A DNA stretch of 40,869 nt from Utricularia gibba (GCA_002189035.1 NEEC01000356.1:1-40869), one strand, 5' to 3'. Positions 24,640-37,460 are shown, counted from the stretch's first letter. Notes: generated from the sequence alone by a model not told the origin. A program made the numbers and translations.

Positions 24640-25580
24640 CATCCGGTTGACCTCACGAGCCATACATAATCGGGGTCAAGGACCAAGTTCCCAGCGAGAC
24701 TCGCCGCCACAAAACGAGAAGCTGTTCCTTGAAAAACCATGTAGGCAGCCCCCAAAACTGAACGTTAATAAATAAATCACTTTTTTCCGAGCTACAACTA
24801 ACTCTCGGCGCAAGCCAAACCTGACCTTTGTCCCGTTCTAGGTGCACCCCAGACCGCCTCCTCAAGTATAAAGCAAGTTGTTGAAAAAATCATGTGGGGT
24901 GCACGTGATATCGTAATTTAAACAAAGGCATCATTTTTTTTTTTAATCGATTTGCATCCGGTTGACCTCATGAGCATACATAATCGGGGTCAAGGACCAA
25001 GTTCCCAGCGAGACTGGCCGCCACAAAACGAGAAGCTGTTCCTTGAAAAACCATGTAGGCAGCCCCCAAAACTGAACGTTAATAAATACATCACTTTTTT
25101 TCCGAGCTACAACTAACTCAACGCAAGCCAAACCTGACCTTTGTCCCGTTCCAGGTGCACCCCAAGACCGCCTCCACAAGTATAAAGCAAGTTGTTGAAA
25201 AAATCATGTGGGGTGCACGTGATATCGTAATTTAAAGAAAGGCATCATTTTCTTTAATCGATTTCCATCCGGTTGACCTCATGAGCCATACAGAATCGGG
25301 GTCCAGGACCAAGTTCCCAGCGAGACTGGCCGCCACAAAACGAGAAGCTGTTTCTTGAAAAACCATGTAGGTAGCCCCAAAAACTGAACGTTAATAAATA
25401 CATCACTTTATTTGCCGTGTTACAACTAACTCTAGGCGCAAGCCAAACCTGACCTTTGTCCCGTTCCAGGTGCACCCCAAGACCGCCTCCACAAGTATAA
25501 AGCAAGTTGTTGAAAAAATCATGTGGGTGCACGTGATATCGTAATTTAAAGAAAGGCATCATTTTACTTTAATCGATTTC
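24322..25580 (+). repeat. Higher-order unit D-E-A-C (tetramer, first copy)
   Basis: Four successive monomers start at 24,322 (D), 24,640 (E), 24,955 (A) and 25,266 (C), and another D follows at 25,581. Markers are CATAAAGAATCGG and CTGTACC in D; ACTCGCCGCC and AATAAATCAC in E; AACTCAACGC and CCACAAG in A; TGTTTCTTG, TAGGTAGCC, GTGTTAC and CTAGGCGC in C. The same four types in the same order occur at 37,149. Confidence 0.7.
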
Positions 25581-25893
25581 CATCCGGTTGACCTCATGAG
25601 CCATAAAGAATCGGGGCCCGGACCAAGTTCCCAGCGAGACTGGCCGCCACAAAACGAGAAGCTGTCCTTGAAAAACCATGTAGGTAGCCCCCAAAAACTG
25701 AACGTTAATAAATACATCACTTTATTTTCCGAACTACAACTAACTCTCGGCGCAAGCCAAACCTGACCTTTGTCCCGTTCCAGGTGCACCCCAAGACCGC
25801 CTCCTCAAGTATAAAGTAAGTTGTTGAAAAAATCATGTAGGGTGCACGTGATATCGTAATTTAAACAAAGCATCATTTTCTTTAATCGATTTC
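25581..25893 (+). repeat. Class D variant monomer (weaker form)
   Basis: It has CATAAAGAATCGGGGCCCGG and CATGTAGGGTGC but retains CCCAGCGAG and has CTGTCCTTG in place of CTGTACCTTG. It is intermediate between class D and the common type, and lies four monomers after the D at 24,322. Confidence 0.7.
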
Positions 25894-27157
25894 CATCCGG
25901 TTGACCTCAGAGCCATACATAATCGGGTCAAGACCAAGTTCCCAGCGAGACTGGCCGCCACAAAACGAGAAGCTGTTCCTTGAAAAAACCATGTAGGCAG
26001 CCCCCAAAAAACTGAACGTTAATAAATACATCACTTTATTTTCCGAGCTACAACTAACTCTCGGCGCAAGCCAAACCTGACCTTTGTCCCGTTCCAGGTG
26101 CACCCCAAGACCGCCTCCTCAAGTATAAAGTAAGTTGTTAAAAAAATCATGTGGGGTGCACGTGATATCGTAATTTAAACAAAGGCATCATTTTCTTTAA
26201 TCGATTTCCATCCGGTTGACCTCATGAGCCATACATAATCGGGGTCAAGGACCAAGTTCCCAGCGAGACTGGCCGCCACAAAAAACGAGAAGTGTTCCTT
26301 GAAAAACCATGTAGGCAGCCCCCAAAAACTGAACGTTAATAAATACATCACTTTATTTTCCGAGCTACAACTAACTCTCAGCGCAAGCCAAACCTGACCT
26401 TTGTCCCGTTCTAGGTGCACCCCAAGACCGCCTCCTCAAGTATAAAGCAAGTTGTTGAAAAAATCATGTGGGGTGCACGTGATATCGTAATTTAAACAAA
26501 GGCATCATTTTTTTTTAATCGATTTGCATCCGGTTGACCTCATGAGCATACATAATCGGGGGTCAAGGACCAAGTTCCCAGCGAGACTGGCCGCCACAAA
26601 ACGAGAAGCTGTTTCTTGAAAAACCATGTAGGTAGCCCCCAAAAACTGAACGTTAATAAATACATCACTTTATTTTTCGAGCTACAACTAACTCTCGGCG
26701 CAAGCCAAACCTGACCTTTGTCCCGTTCCAGGTGCACCCCAAGACCGCCTCCTCAAGTATAAAGTAAGTTGTTGAAAAAATCATGTGGGGTGCACGTGAT
26801 ATCGTAATTTAAACAAAGGCATCATTTTCTTTAATCGATTTCCATCCGGTTGACCTCATGAGCCATACATAATCGGGGTCAAGGACCAAGTTCCCAGCGA
26901 GACTGGCCGCCACAAAAACGAGAAGCTGTTCCTTGAAAAACCATGTAGGCAGCCCCAAAAAACTGAACGTTAATAAATACATCACTTTATTTTCCGAGCT
27001 ACAACTAACTCTCGGCGCAAGCCAAACCTGACCTTTGTCCCGTTCTAGGTGCACCCCAAGACCGCCTCCTCAAGTATAAAGTAAGTTGTTGAAAAAATCA
27101 TGGGGTGCACGTGATATCGTAATTTAAACAAAGGCATCATTTTTTTTAATCAATTTG

Positions 27158-28104
27158 CATCCGGTTGACCTCATGAGCAATACATAATCGGGGTCAAGGA
27201 CCAAGTTCCCAGCGAGACTGGCCGCCACAAAACGAGAAGCTGTTCCTTGAAAAACCATGTAGGCAGCCCCCCAAAACTGAACGTTAATAAATACATCACT
27301 TTATTTTCCGAGCTACAACTAACTCTCAACGCAAGCCAAACCTGACCTTTGTCCCGTTCTAGGTGCACCCCAAGACCGCCTCCTCAAGTATAAAGTAAGT
27401 TGTTGAAAAAATCATGTGGGGTGCACGTGATATCGTAATTTAAACAAAGGCATCATTTTTTTTAATCAATTTGCATCCGGTTGACCTCATGAGCAATACA
27501 TAATCGCGGTCAAGGACCAAGTTCCCAGCGAGACTGGCCGCCACAAAACGAGAAGCTGTTTCTTGAAAAACCATGTAGGTAGCCCCCAAAAACTGAACGT
27601 TAATAAATACATCACTTTATTTGCCGTGTTACAACTAACTCTAGGCGCAAGCCAAACCTGACCTTTGTCCCGTTCCAGGTGCACCCCAAGACCGCCTCCA
27701 CAAGTATAAAGCAAGTTGTTGAAAAAATCATGTGGGGTGCACGTGATATCGTAATTTAAAGAAAGGCATCATTTTCTTTAATCGATTTCCATCCGGTTGA
27801 CCTCATGAGCCATAAAGAATCGGGGGCCCGTACCAAGTTCCTAGTGAGACTGGCCGCCACAAAACGAGAAGCTGTACCTTGAAAAACCATGTAGGCAGCC
27901 CCCGAAAACCGAACGTTAAGAAATACATCACATTCTTTGCCGGGCTACAACTAACTCTCGGCGCAAGCCAAAACTGACCTTTGTCCCGTTCTAGGTGCAC
28001 CCCAGACCGCCTCCTCAAGTATAAAGTAAGTTGTTGAAAAAATCATGTGGGGTGCACGTGATATCGTAATTTAAACAATGGCATCATTTTTTTTTATCAA
28101 TTTG
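27158..28104 (+). repeat. Higher-order unit A-C-D (trimer, copy 1 of a tandem pair)
   Basis: Monomers start at 27,158 (A, CTCAACGC), 27,474 (C, with the private variant AATCGCGGTC) and 27,790 (D). The D monomer has extra private changes: AACCGAACG, TTAAGAAATAC and CACATTCTTTGCCGGGC. All of these markers recur exactly one 947-base unit later. Confidence 0.85.
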
Positions 28105-29050
28105 CATCCGGTTGACCTCATGAGCAATACATAATCGGGTCAAGGACCAAGTTCCCAGCGAGACTGGCCGCCACAAAACGAGAAGCTGTTCCTTGAAAAA
28201 CCATCTAGGCAGCCCCCCAAAACTGAACGTTAATAAATACATCACTTTATTTTCCGAGTTACAACTAAATCTCAACGCAAGCCAAACCTGACCTTTGTCC
28301 CGTTCTAGGTGCACCCCAAGACCGCCTCCTCAAGTATAAAGCAAGTTGTTGAAAAAATCATGTGGGGTGCACGTGATATCGTAATTTAAACAAAGGCATC
28401 ATTTTTTTTAATCAATTTGCATCCGGTTGACCTCATGAGCAATACATAATCGCGGTCAAGGACCAAGTTCCCAGCGAGACTGGCCGCCACAAAACGAGAA
28501 GCTGTTTCTTGAAAAACCATGTAGGTAGCCCCCAAAAACTGAACGTTAATAAATACATCACTTTATTTTCCGTGTTACAACTAACTCTAGGCGCAAGCCA
28601 AACCTGACCTTTGTCCCGTTCCAGGTGCACCCCAAGACCGCCTCCACAAGTATAAAGCAAGTTGTTGAAAAAATCATGTGGGGTGCACGTGATATCGTAA
28701 TTTAAAGAAAGGCATCATTTTCTTTAATCGATTTCCATCCGGTTGACCTCATGAGCCATAAAGAATCGGGGCCCGTACCAAGTTCCTAGTGAGACTGGCC
28801 GCCACTAAACGAGAAGCTGTACCTTGAAAAACCATGTAGGCAGCCCCCGAAAACCGAACGTTAAGAAATACATCACATTCTTTGTCGGGCTACAACTAAC
28901 TCTCGGCGCAAGCCAAACCTGACCTTTGTCCCGTTCCAGGTGCACCCCAAGACCGCCTCCTCAAGTATAAAGTAAGTTGTTGAAAAAATCATGTGGGGTG
29001 CACGTGATATCGTAATTTAAACAAAGGCATCATTTTCTTTAATCGATTTC
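28105..29050 (+). repeat. Higher-order unit A-C-D (trimer, copy 2 of a tandem pair)
   Basis: Monomers start at 28,105 (A, CTAAATCTCAACGC), 28,420 (C, AATCGCGGTC) and 28,736 (D, with AACCGAACG, TTAAGAAATAC and CACATTCTTTGTCGGGC). Private variants shared with the preceding 947 bases show a recent tandem duplication of a three-monomer block. Small differences, such as GCCGGGC against GTCGGGC and TTTGCCGTG against TTTTCCGTG, arose afterwards or were assorted by exchange. Confidence 0.85.
28702..28727. repeat. 9-base hairpin TTAAAGAAA/TTTCTTTAA, 8-base loop
   Basis: TTAAAGAAA (28,702-28,710) and TTTCTTTAA (28,719-28,727) are exact reverse complements around GGCATCAT. The same perfect hairpin occurs in many domain 2 monomers, for example near 23,662, 25,237 and 38,060. 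The alternative state TTAAACAAA with an uninterrupted T-run has one central mismatch. Mixed states also occur. Confidence 0.6.
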
Positions 29051-29365
29051 CATCCGGTTGACCTCATGAGCCATACATAATCGGGGTCAAGGACCAAGTT
29101 CCCAGCGAGACTCGCCGCCACAAAAACGAGAAGCTGTTCCTTGAAAAACCATGTAGGCAGCCCCCAAAACTGAACGTTAATAAATACATCACTTTATTTC
29201 CGAGCTACAACTAACTCTCGGCGCAAGCCAAACCTGACCTTTGTCCCGTTCTAGGTGCACCCCAAGACCGCCTCCTCAAGTATAAAGTAAGTTGTCGAAA
29301 AAATCATGTGGGGTGCACGTGATATCGTAATTTAAACAAAGGCATCATTTTTTTTAATCAATTTG

Positions 29366-30308
29366 CATCCGGTTGACCTCATGAGCAATACATAATCGGG
29401 GTCAAGGACCAAGTTCCCAGCGAGACTGGCCGCCACAAAACGAGAAGCTGTTCCTTGAAAAACCATGTAGGCAGCCCCCCAAAACTGAACGTTAATAAAT
29501 ACATCACTTTATTTTCCGAGCTACAACTAACTCTCAACGCAAGCCAAACCTGACCTTTGTCCCGTTCTAGGTGCACCCCAAGACCGCCTCCTCAAGTATA
29601 AAGTAAGTTGTTGAAAAAATCATGTGGGGTGCACGTGATATCGTAATTTAAACAAGGCATCATTTTTTTTAATCAATTTGCATCCGGTTGACCTCATGAG
29701 CAATACATAATCGGGGTCAAGGACCAAGTTCCCAGCGAGACTGGCCGCCACAAAACGAGAAGCTGTTTTTGAAAAACCATGTAGGTAGCCCCCCAAAAAC
29801 TGAACGTTAATAAATACATCACTTTATTTGCCGTGTTACAACTAACTCTAGGCGCAAGCCAAACCTGACCTTTGTCCCGTTCCAGGTGCACCCCAAGACC
29901 GCCTCCACAAGTATAAAGCAAGTTGTTGAAAAAATCATGTGGGGTGCACGTGATATCGTAATTTAAAGAAAGGCATCATTTTCTTTAATCGATTTCCATC
30001 CGGTTGACCTCATGAGCCATACAGAATCGGGGGGACCAAGTTCCCTAGCGAGACTGGCCGCCACAAAACGAGAAGCTGTTTCTTGAAAAACCATGTAGGT
30101 AGCCCCCAAAAACTGAACGTTAATAAATACATCACTTTATTTTCCGTGTTACAACTAACTCTCGGCGCAAGCCAAACCTGACCTTTGTCCCGTTCCAGGT
30201 GCACCCCAAGACCGCCTCCACAAGTATAAAGCAAGTTGTTGAAAAAATCATGTGGGTGCACGTGATATCGTAATTTAAAGAAAGGCATCATTTTCTTTAA
30301 TCGATTTC
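29366..30308 (+). repeat. A-C-D-like trimer with a mosaic third monomer
   Basis: Following an E monomer at 29,051, monomers at 29,366 (A, CTCAACGC), 29,681 (C-like: TAGGTAGCC, GTGTTAC, CTAGGCGC) and 29,997 repeat the order. The last keeps a D-like TTCCCTAGCG and an altered GGGGGGACC head but is class C elsewhere (TGTTTCTTG, TAGGTAGCC, GTGTTAC, CCACAAG). It reads as a D/C mosaic. Confidence 0.6.
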
Positions 30309-32189
30309 CATCCGGTTGACCTCATGAGCCATACAGAATCGGGGTCTAGGACCAAGTTCCCAGCGAGACTGGCCGCCACAAAACGAGAAGCTGTTCCTTG
30401 AAAAACCATGTAGGCAGCCCCCAAAAACTGAACGTTAATAAATACATCACTTTATTTGCCGAGCTACAACTAACTCTCGGCGCAAGCCAAACCTGACCTT
30501 TGTCCCGTTCAGGTGCACCCCAAGACCGCCTCCTCAAGTATAAAGTAAGTTGTTGAAAAAATCATGTGGGGTGCACGTGATATCGTAATTTAAACAAAGG
30601 CATCATTTTTTTTTAATCAATTTGCATCCGGTTGACCTCATGAGCAATACATAATCGCGGTCAAGACCAAGTTCCCAGCGAGACTGGCCGCCACAAAACG
30701 AGAAGCTGTTTTCTTGAAAAACCATGTAGGTAGCCCCCAAAAACTGAACGTTAATAAATACATCACTTTATTTTCCGTGCTACAACTAACTCTAGCGCAA
30801 GCCAAACCTGACCTTTGTCCCGTTCCAGGTGCACCCCAAGACCGCCTCCTCAAGTATAAAGTAAGTTGTTGAAAAAATCATGTGGGTGCACGTGATATCG
30901 TAATTTAAACAAAGGCATCATTTTCTTTAATCGATTTCCATCCGGTTGACCTCACGAGCCATACATAATCGGGGTCAAGGACCAAGTTCCCAGCGAGACT
31001 GCCGCCACAAAAACGAGAAGCTGTTCCTTGAAAAACCATGTAGGCAGCCCCAAAAACTGAACGTTAATAAATAAATCACTTTTTTTCCGAGCTACAACTA
31101 ACTCTCGGCGCAAGCCAAACCTGACCTTTGTCCCGTTCTAGGTGCACCCAAGACCGCCTCCTCAAGTATAAAGCAAGTTGTTGAAAAAATCATGTGGGGT
31201 GCACGTGATATCGTAATTTAAACAAAGGCATCATTTTTTTTAATCGATTTGCATCCGGTTGACCTCATGAGCATACATAATCGGGGTCAAGGACCAAGTT
31301 CCCAGCGAGACTGGCCGCCACAAAACGAGAAGCTGTTCCTTGAAAAACCATGTAGGCAGCCCCCCAAAACTGAACGTTAATAAATACATCACTTTATTTT
31401 CCGAGCTACAACTAAATCTCAACGCAAGCCAAACCTGACCTTTGTCCCGTTCTAGGTGCACCCCAAGACCGCCTCCTCAAGTATAAAAGTTGTTGAAAAA
31501 ATCATGTGGGGTGCACGTGATATCGTAATTTAAACAAAGGCATCATTTTTTTTTAATCAATTTGCATCCGGTTGACCTCATGAGCAATACAAATCGGGTC
31601 AAGGACCAAGTTCCCAGCGAGACTGGCCGCCACAAAACGAGAAGCTGTTCTTGAAAAACCATGTAGGCAGCCCCCAAAAACTGAACGTTAATAAATACAT
31701 CACTTTATTTTCCGTTACAACTAACTCTAGGCGCAAGCCAAACCTGACCTTTGTCCGTTCCAGGTGCACCCCAAGACCGCCTCACAAGTATAAAGCAAGT
31801 TGTTGAAAAAATCATGTGGGGTGCACGTGATATCGTAATTTAAAGAAAGGCATCATTTTCTTTAATCGATTTCCATCCGGTTGACCTCATGAGCCATACA
31901 GAATCGGGGTCAAGGACCAAGTTCCCAGCGAGACTGCCGCCACAAAACGAGAAGCTGTTCCTTGAAAAACCATGTAGGCAGCCCCCAAAAACTGAACGTT
32001 AATAAATACATCACTTTATTTGCCGAGCTACAACTAACTCTCGGCGCAAGCCAAACCTGACCTTTGTCCCGTTCCAGGTGCACCCCAAGACCGCCTCCTC
32101 AAGTATAAAGTAAGTTGTTGAAAAAATCATGTGGGGTGCACGTGATATCGTAATTTAAACAAAGGCATCATTTTTTTTTAATCAATTTG

Positions 32190-32471
32190 CATCCGGTTGA
32201 CCTCATGAGCAATACATAATCGGGGTCAAGGACCAAGTTCCCAGCGAGACTGCCGCACAAAAACGAGAAGCTGTTCCTTGAAAAACCATGTAGGCCCCCA
32301 AAAACTGAACGTTAATAAATAAATCACTTTATTTTCCGAGGCAGCACAACGCCGTGACAGGTGCACCCCAAGACCGCCTCCTCAAGTATAAAGTAAGTTG
32401 TCGAAAAAATCATGTGGGGTGCACGTGATATCGTAATTTAAACAAAGGCATCATTTTCTTTAATCGATTTC
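32190..32471 (+). repeat. Rearranged monomer, 282 bases, with replaced centre
   Basis: After CACTTTATTTTCCGAG (ending 32,340) the expected 48 bases up to AGGTGCACC are replaced by 18 bases, GCAGCACAACGCCGTGAC. This monomer has also lost CAG from TAGGCAGCC at about 32,292. The replacement is not an obvious piece of another monomer part; a patchwork of deletions or a poor consensus is possible. Confidence 0.75.
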
Positions 32472-32779
32472 CATCCGGTTGACCTCAGAGCATACAATCG
32501 GGGTCAAGGACCAAGTTCCCAGCGAGACTGCCGCCACAAAAACGAGAAGCTGTTCCTTGAAAAACCATGTAGGCAGCCCCAAAAACTGAACGTTAATAAA
32601 TACATCACTTTTTTCCGAGCTACAACTAACTCTCGGCGCAAGCCAAACTGACCTTTGTCCCGTTCTAGGTGCACCCCAAGACCGCCTCCTCAAGTATAAA
32701 GCAAGTTGTTGAAAAAATCATGTGGGGTGCACGTGATATCGTAATTTAAACAAAGGCATCATTTTTTTTAATCGATTTG

Positions 32780-33075
32780 CATCCGGTTGACCTCATGAGC
32801 AATACATAATCGGGGTCAAGGACCAAGTTCCCAGCGAGACTGGCCGCCACAAAACGAGAAGCTGTTCTTGAAAAACCATGTAGGCAGCCCCCAAAACTGA
32901 ACGTTAATAAATACATCACTTTATTTTCCGAGCTACAACTAACTCTCACGCAAGCCAAACCTGACCTTTGTCCCGTTCCAGGTGCACCCAAGACCGCCTC
33001 CTCAAGTATAAAGTAAGTTGTTGAAAAAATCATGTGGGGTGCACGTGATATCGTAATTTAATCATAATCGATTTC
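32780..33075 (+). repeat. Monomer with deletion in its tail (296 bases)
   Basis: Near 33,055-33,070 the tail reads TAATTTAATCATAATCGATT, so the AAACAAAGGCATCATTTT segment is almost gone. The junction involves the repeated word TTTAATC/TAATC, so a short-homology deletion is plausible. Confidence 0.75.
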
Positions 33076-36000
33076 CATCCGGTTGACCTCATGAGCCATA
33101 CATAATCGGGGTCAAGGACCAAGTTCCCAGCGAGACTGGCCGCCACAAAACGAGAAGCTGTTTCTTGAAAAACCATGTAGGTAGCCCCCAAAAACTGAAC
33201 GTTAATAAATACATCACTTTATTTTCCGTGTTACAACTAACTCTCGGCGCAAGCCAAACCTGACCTTTGTCCCGTTCCAGGTGCACCCCAAGACCGCCTC
33301 CTCAAGTATAAAGCAAGTTGTTGAAAAAATCATGTGGGGTGCACGTGATATCGTAATTTAAAGAAAGGCATCATTTTCTTTAATCGATTTCCATCCGGTT
33401 GACCTCATGAGCCATACAGAATCGGGGTCAAGGACCAAGTTCCCAGCGAGACTGGCCGCCACAAAACGAGAAGCTGTTCCTTGAAAAACCATGTAGGCAG
33501 CCCCCAAAAACTGAACGTTAATAAATACATCACTTTATTTTCCGAGCTACAACTAACTCTCGGCGCAAGCCAAACCTGACCTTTGTCCCGTTCCAGGTGC
33601 ACCCAAGACCGCCTCCTCAAGTATAAAGTAAGTTGTTGAAAAAATCATGTGGGGTGCACGTGATATCGTAATTTAAACAAAGGCATCATTTTTTTAATCA
33701 ATTTGCATCCGGTTGACCTCATGAGCAATACATAATCGGGTCAAGGACCAAGTTCCCAGCGAGACTGCGCCACAAAACGAGAAGCTGTTCCTTGAAAAAC
33801 CATGTAGGCAGCCCCCAAAAACTGAACGTTAATAAATACATCACTTTATTTTCCGAGCTACAACTAACTCTCGGCGCAAGCCAAACCTGACCTTTGTCCC
33901 GTTCCAGGTGCACCCCAAGACCGCCTCCTCAAGTATAAAGTAAGTTGTTGAAAAAATCATGTGGGGTGCACGTGATATCGTAATTTAAACAAAGGCATCA
34001 TTTTTTTTAATCGATTTGCATCCGGTTGACCTCATGAGCAATACATAATCGGGGTCAAGGACCAAGTTCCCAGCGAGACTGGCCGCCACAAAACGAGAAG
34101 CTTCCTTGAAAAACCATGTAGGCAGCCCCGAAAACTGAACGTTAATAAATACATCACTTTATTTGCCGAGCTACAACTAACTCTCGGCGCAAGCCAAACC
34201 TGACCTTTGTCCCGTTCCAGGTGCACCCCAAGACCGCTCCTCAAGTATAAAGCAAGTTGTTGAAAAAATCATGTGGGGTGCACGTGATATCGTAATTTAA
34301 ACAAAGGCATCATTTTCTTTAATCGATTTCCATCCGGTTGACCTCATGAGCCATACAGAATCGGGGTCAAGGACAACTTCCCAGCGAGACTGGCCGCCCA
34401 CAAAACGAGAAGCGTTCCTTGAAAAACCATGTAGGCAGCCCCAAAACTGAACGTTAATAAATACATCACTTTATTTGCCGAGTTACAACTAACTCTCGGC
34501 GCAAGCCAAACCTGACCTTTGTCCCGTTCTAGGTGCACCCCAAGACCGCCTCCACAAGTATAAAGCAAGTTGTTGAAAAAATCATGTGGGGTGCACGTGA
34601 TATCGTAATTTAAAGAAAGGCATCATTTTTTAATCGATTTCATCCGGTTGACCTCATGAGCCATACAGAATCGGGGTCAAGGACCAAGTTCCCAGCGAGA
34701 CTGGCCGCCACAAAACGAGAAGCTGTTCTTGAAAAACCATGTAGGTAGCCCCCAAAACTGAACGTTAATAAATACATCACTTTATTTGCCGTGTTACAAC
34801 TAACTCTCGGCGCAAGCCAAACCTGACCTTTGTCCCGTTCCAGGTGCACCCAAGACCGCCTCCACAAGTATAAGCAAGTTGTTGAAAAAATCATGTGGGG
34901 TGCACGTGATATCGTAATTTAAAGAAAGGCATCATTTTCTTTAATCGATTTCCATCCGGTTGACCTCATGAGCAATACATAATCGGGTCAAGGACCAAGT
35001 TCCCAGCGAGACTGGCCGCCACAAAACGAGAAGCTGTTCTTGAAAAACATGTAGGTAGCCCCAAAAACTGAACGTTAATAAATACATCACTTTATTTTCC
35101 GAGTTACAACTAACTCTAGGCGCAAGCCAAACCTGACCTTGTCCCGTTCCAGGTGCACCCCAAGACCGCCTCCTCAAGTATAAAGCAAGTTGTTGAAAAA
35201 ATCATGTGGGGTGCACGTGATATCGTAATTTAAAAAAGGCATCATTTTCTTTAATCGATTTCCATCCGGTTGACCTCATGAGCCATACAGAATCGGGGTC
35301 AAGGACCAAGTTCCCAGCGAGACTGGCCGCCACAAAACGAGAAGCTGTTCCTTGAAAAACCATGTAGGCAGCCCCCAAAAACTGAACGTTAATAAATACA
35401 TCACTTTATTTGCCGAGCTACAACTAACTCTCGCGCAAGCCAAACCTGACCTTTGTCCCGTTCCAGGTGCACCCCAAGACCGCCTCCTCAAGTATAAAGT
35501 AAGTTGTTGAAAAAATCATGTGGGGGTGCACGTGATATCGTAATTTAAACAAAGGCATCATTTTTTTTTAATCGATTTGCATCCGGTTGACCTCATGAGC
35601 CATACATAATCGGGGTCAAGGACCAAGTTCCCAGCGAGACTGGCCGCCACAAAACGAGAAGCTGTTCCTTGAAAAACCATGTAGGCAGCCCCCAAAAACT
35701 GAACGTTAATAAATAAATCACTTTATTTTCCGAGCTACAACTAACTCTCGCGCAAGCCAAACCTGACCTTTGTCCCGTTCTAGGTGCACCCCAAGACCGC
35801 CTCCTCAAGTATAAAGTAAGTTGTTGAAAAAATCATGTGGGGTGCACGTGATATCGTAATTTAAACAAGGCATCATTTTTTTTAATCAATTTGCATCCGG
35901 TTGACCTCATGAGCAATACATAATCGCGGTCAAGGACCAAGTTCCCAGCGAGACTGGCCGCACAAAACGAGAAGCGGTTCCTTGAAAAACCATGTAGGCA

Positions 36001-37148
36001 GCCCCAAAACTGAACGTTAATAAATACATCACTTTATTTGCCGTGTTACAACTAACTCTCGGCGCAAGCCAAACCTGACCTTTGTCCCGTTCCAGGTGCA
36101 CCCAAGACCGCCTCCACAAGTATAAAGCAAGTTGTTGAAAAAATCATGTGGGGTGCACGTGATATCGTAATTTAAAGAAAGGCATCATTTTCTTTAATCG
36201 ATTTCCATCCGGTTGACCTCATGAGCCATACAGAATCGGGGTCAAGGACCAAGTTCCCAGCGAGACTGGCCACCACAAAAACGAGAAGCGGTTCCTTGAA
36301 AAACCATGTAGGCAGCCCCGAAAACTGAACGTTAATAAATACATCACTTTATTTGCCCGTGTTACAACTAACTCTCGGCGCAAGCCAAACCTGACCTTTG
36401 TCCCGTTCCAGGTGCACCCCAAGACCGCCTCCACAAGTATAAAGCAAGTTGTTGAAAAAATCATGTGGGGTGCACGTGATATCGTAATTTAAAGAAAGGC
36501 ATCATTTCTTTAATCGATTTCCATCCGGTTGACCTCATGAGCCATACAGAATCGGGGTCCAGGACCAAGTTCCCAGCGAGACTGGCCGCCACAAAACGAG
36601 AAGCTGTTTCTTGAAAAACCATGTAGGTAGCCCCCAAAAACTGAACGTTAATAAATACATCACTTTATTTGCCGTGTTACAACTAACTCTCGCGCAAGCC
36701 AAACCTGACCTTTGTCCCGTTCCAGGTGCACCCAAGACCGCCTCCTCAAGTATAAAGCAAGTTGTTGAAAAAATCATGTGGGGTGCACGTGATATCGTAA
36801 TTTAAAGAAAGGCATCATTTTCTTTAATCGATTTCCATCCGGTTGACCTCATGAGCATACAGAATCGGGGTCAGGACCAAGTTCCCAGCGAGACTGGCCG
36901 CCACAAAACGAGAAGCTGTTCTTGAAAAACCATGTAGGTAGCCCCCAAAAACTGAACGTTAATAAATACATCACTTTATTTGCCGTGTTACAACTAACTC
37001 TAGGCGCAAGCCAAACCTGACCTTTGTCCCGTTCCAGGTGCACCCCAAGACCGCCTCCACAAGTATAAAGCAAGTTGTTGAAAAAATCATGTGGGGTGCA
37101 CGTGATATCGTAATTTAAAGAAAGGCATCATTTTCTTTAATCGATTTC

Positions 37149-37460
37149 CATCCGGTTGACCTCATGAGCCATAAAGAATCGGGGGACCAAGTTCCCAGCG
37201 AGACTGGCCGCCACAAAACGAGAAGCTGTACCTTGAAAAACCATGTAGGTAGCCCCCAAAAACTGAACGTTAATAAATACATCACTTTATTTTCCGAGCT
37301 ACAACTAACTCTCGGCGCAAGCCAAACCTGACCTTTGTCCCGTTCCAGGTGCACCCCAAGACCGCCTCCTCAAGTATAAAGTAAGTTGTTGAAAAAATCA
37401 TGTGGGGTGCACGTGATATCGTAATTTAAACAAAGGCATCATTTTCTTTTAATCGATTTC
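37149..37460 (+). repeat. Class D variant monomer (shortened head)
   Basis: CATAAAGAATCGGGGGACC has lost the GCCCGTA portion, but CTGTACCTTG and TAGGTAGCC remain. It follows a class C monomer and precedes class E, the usual order. Confidence 0.7.
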
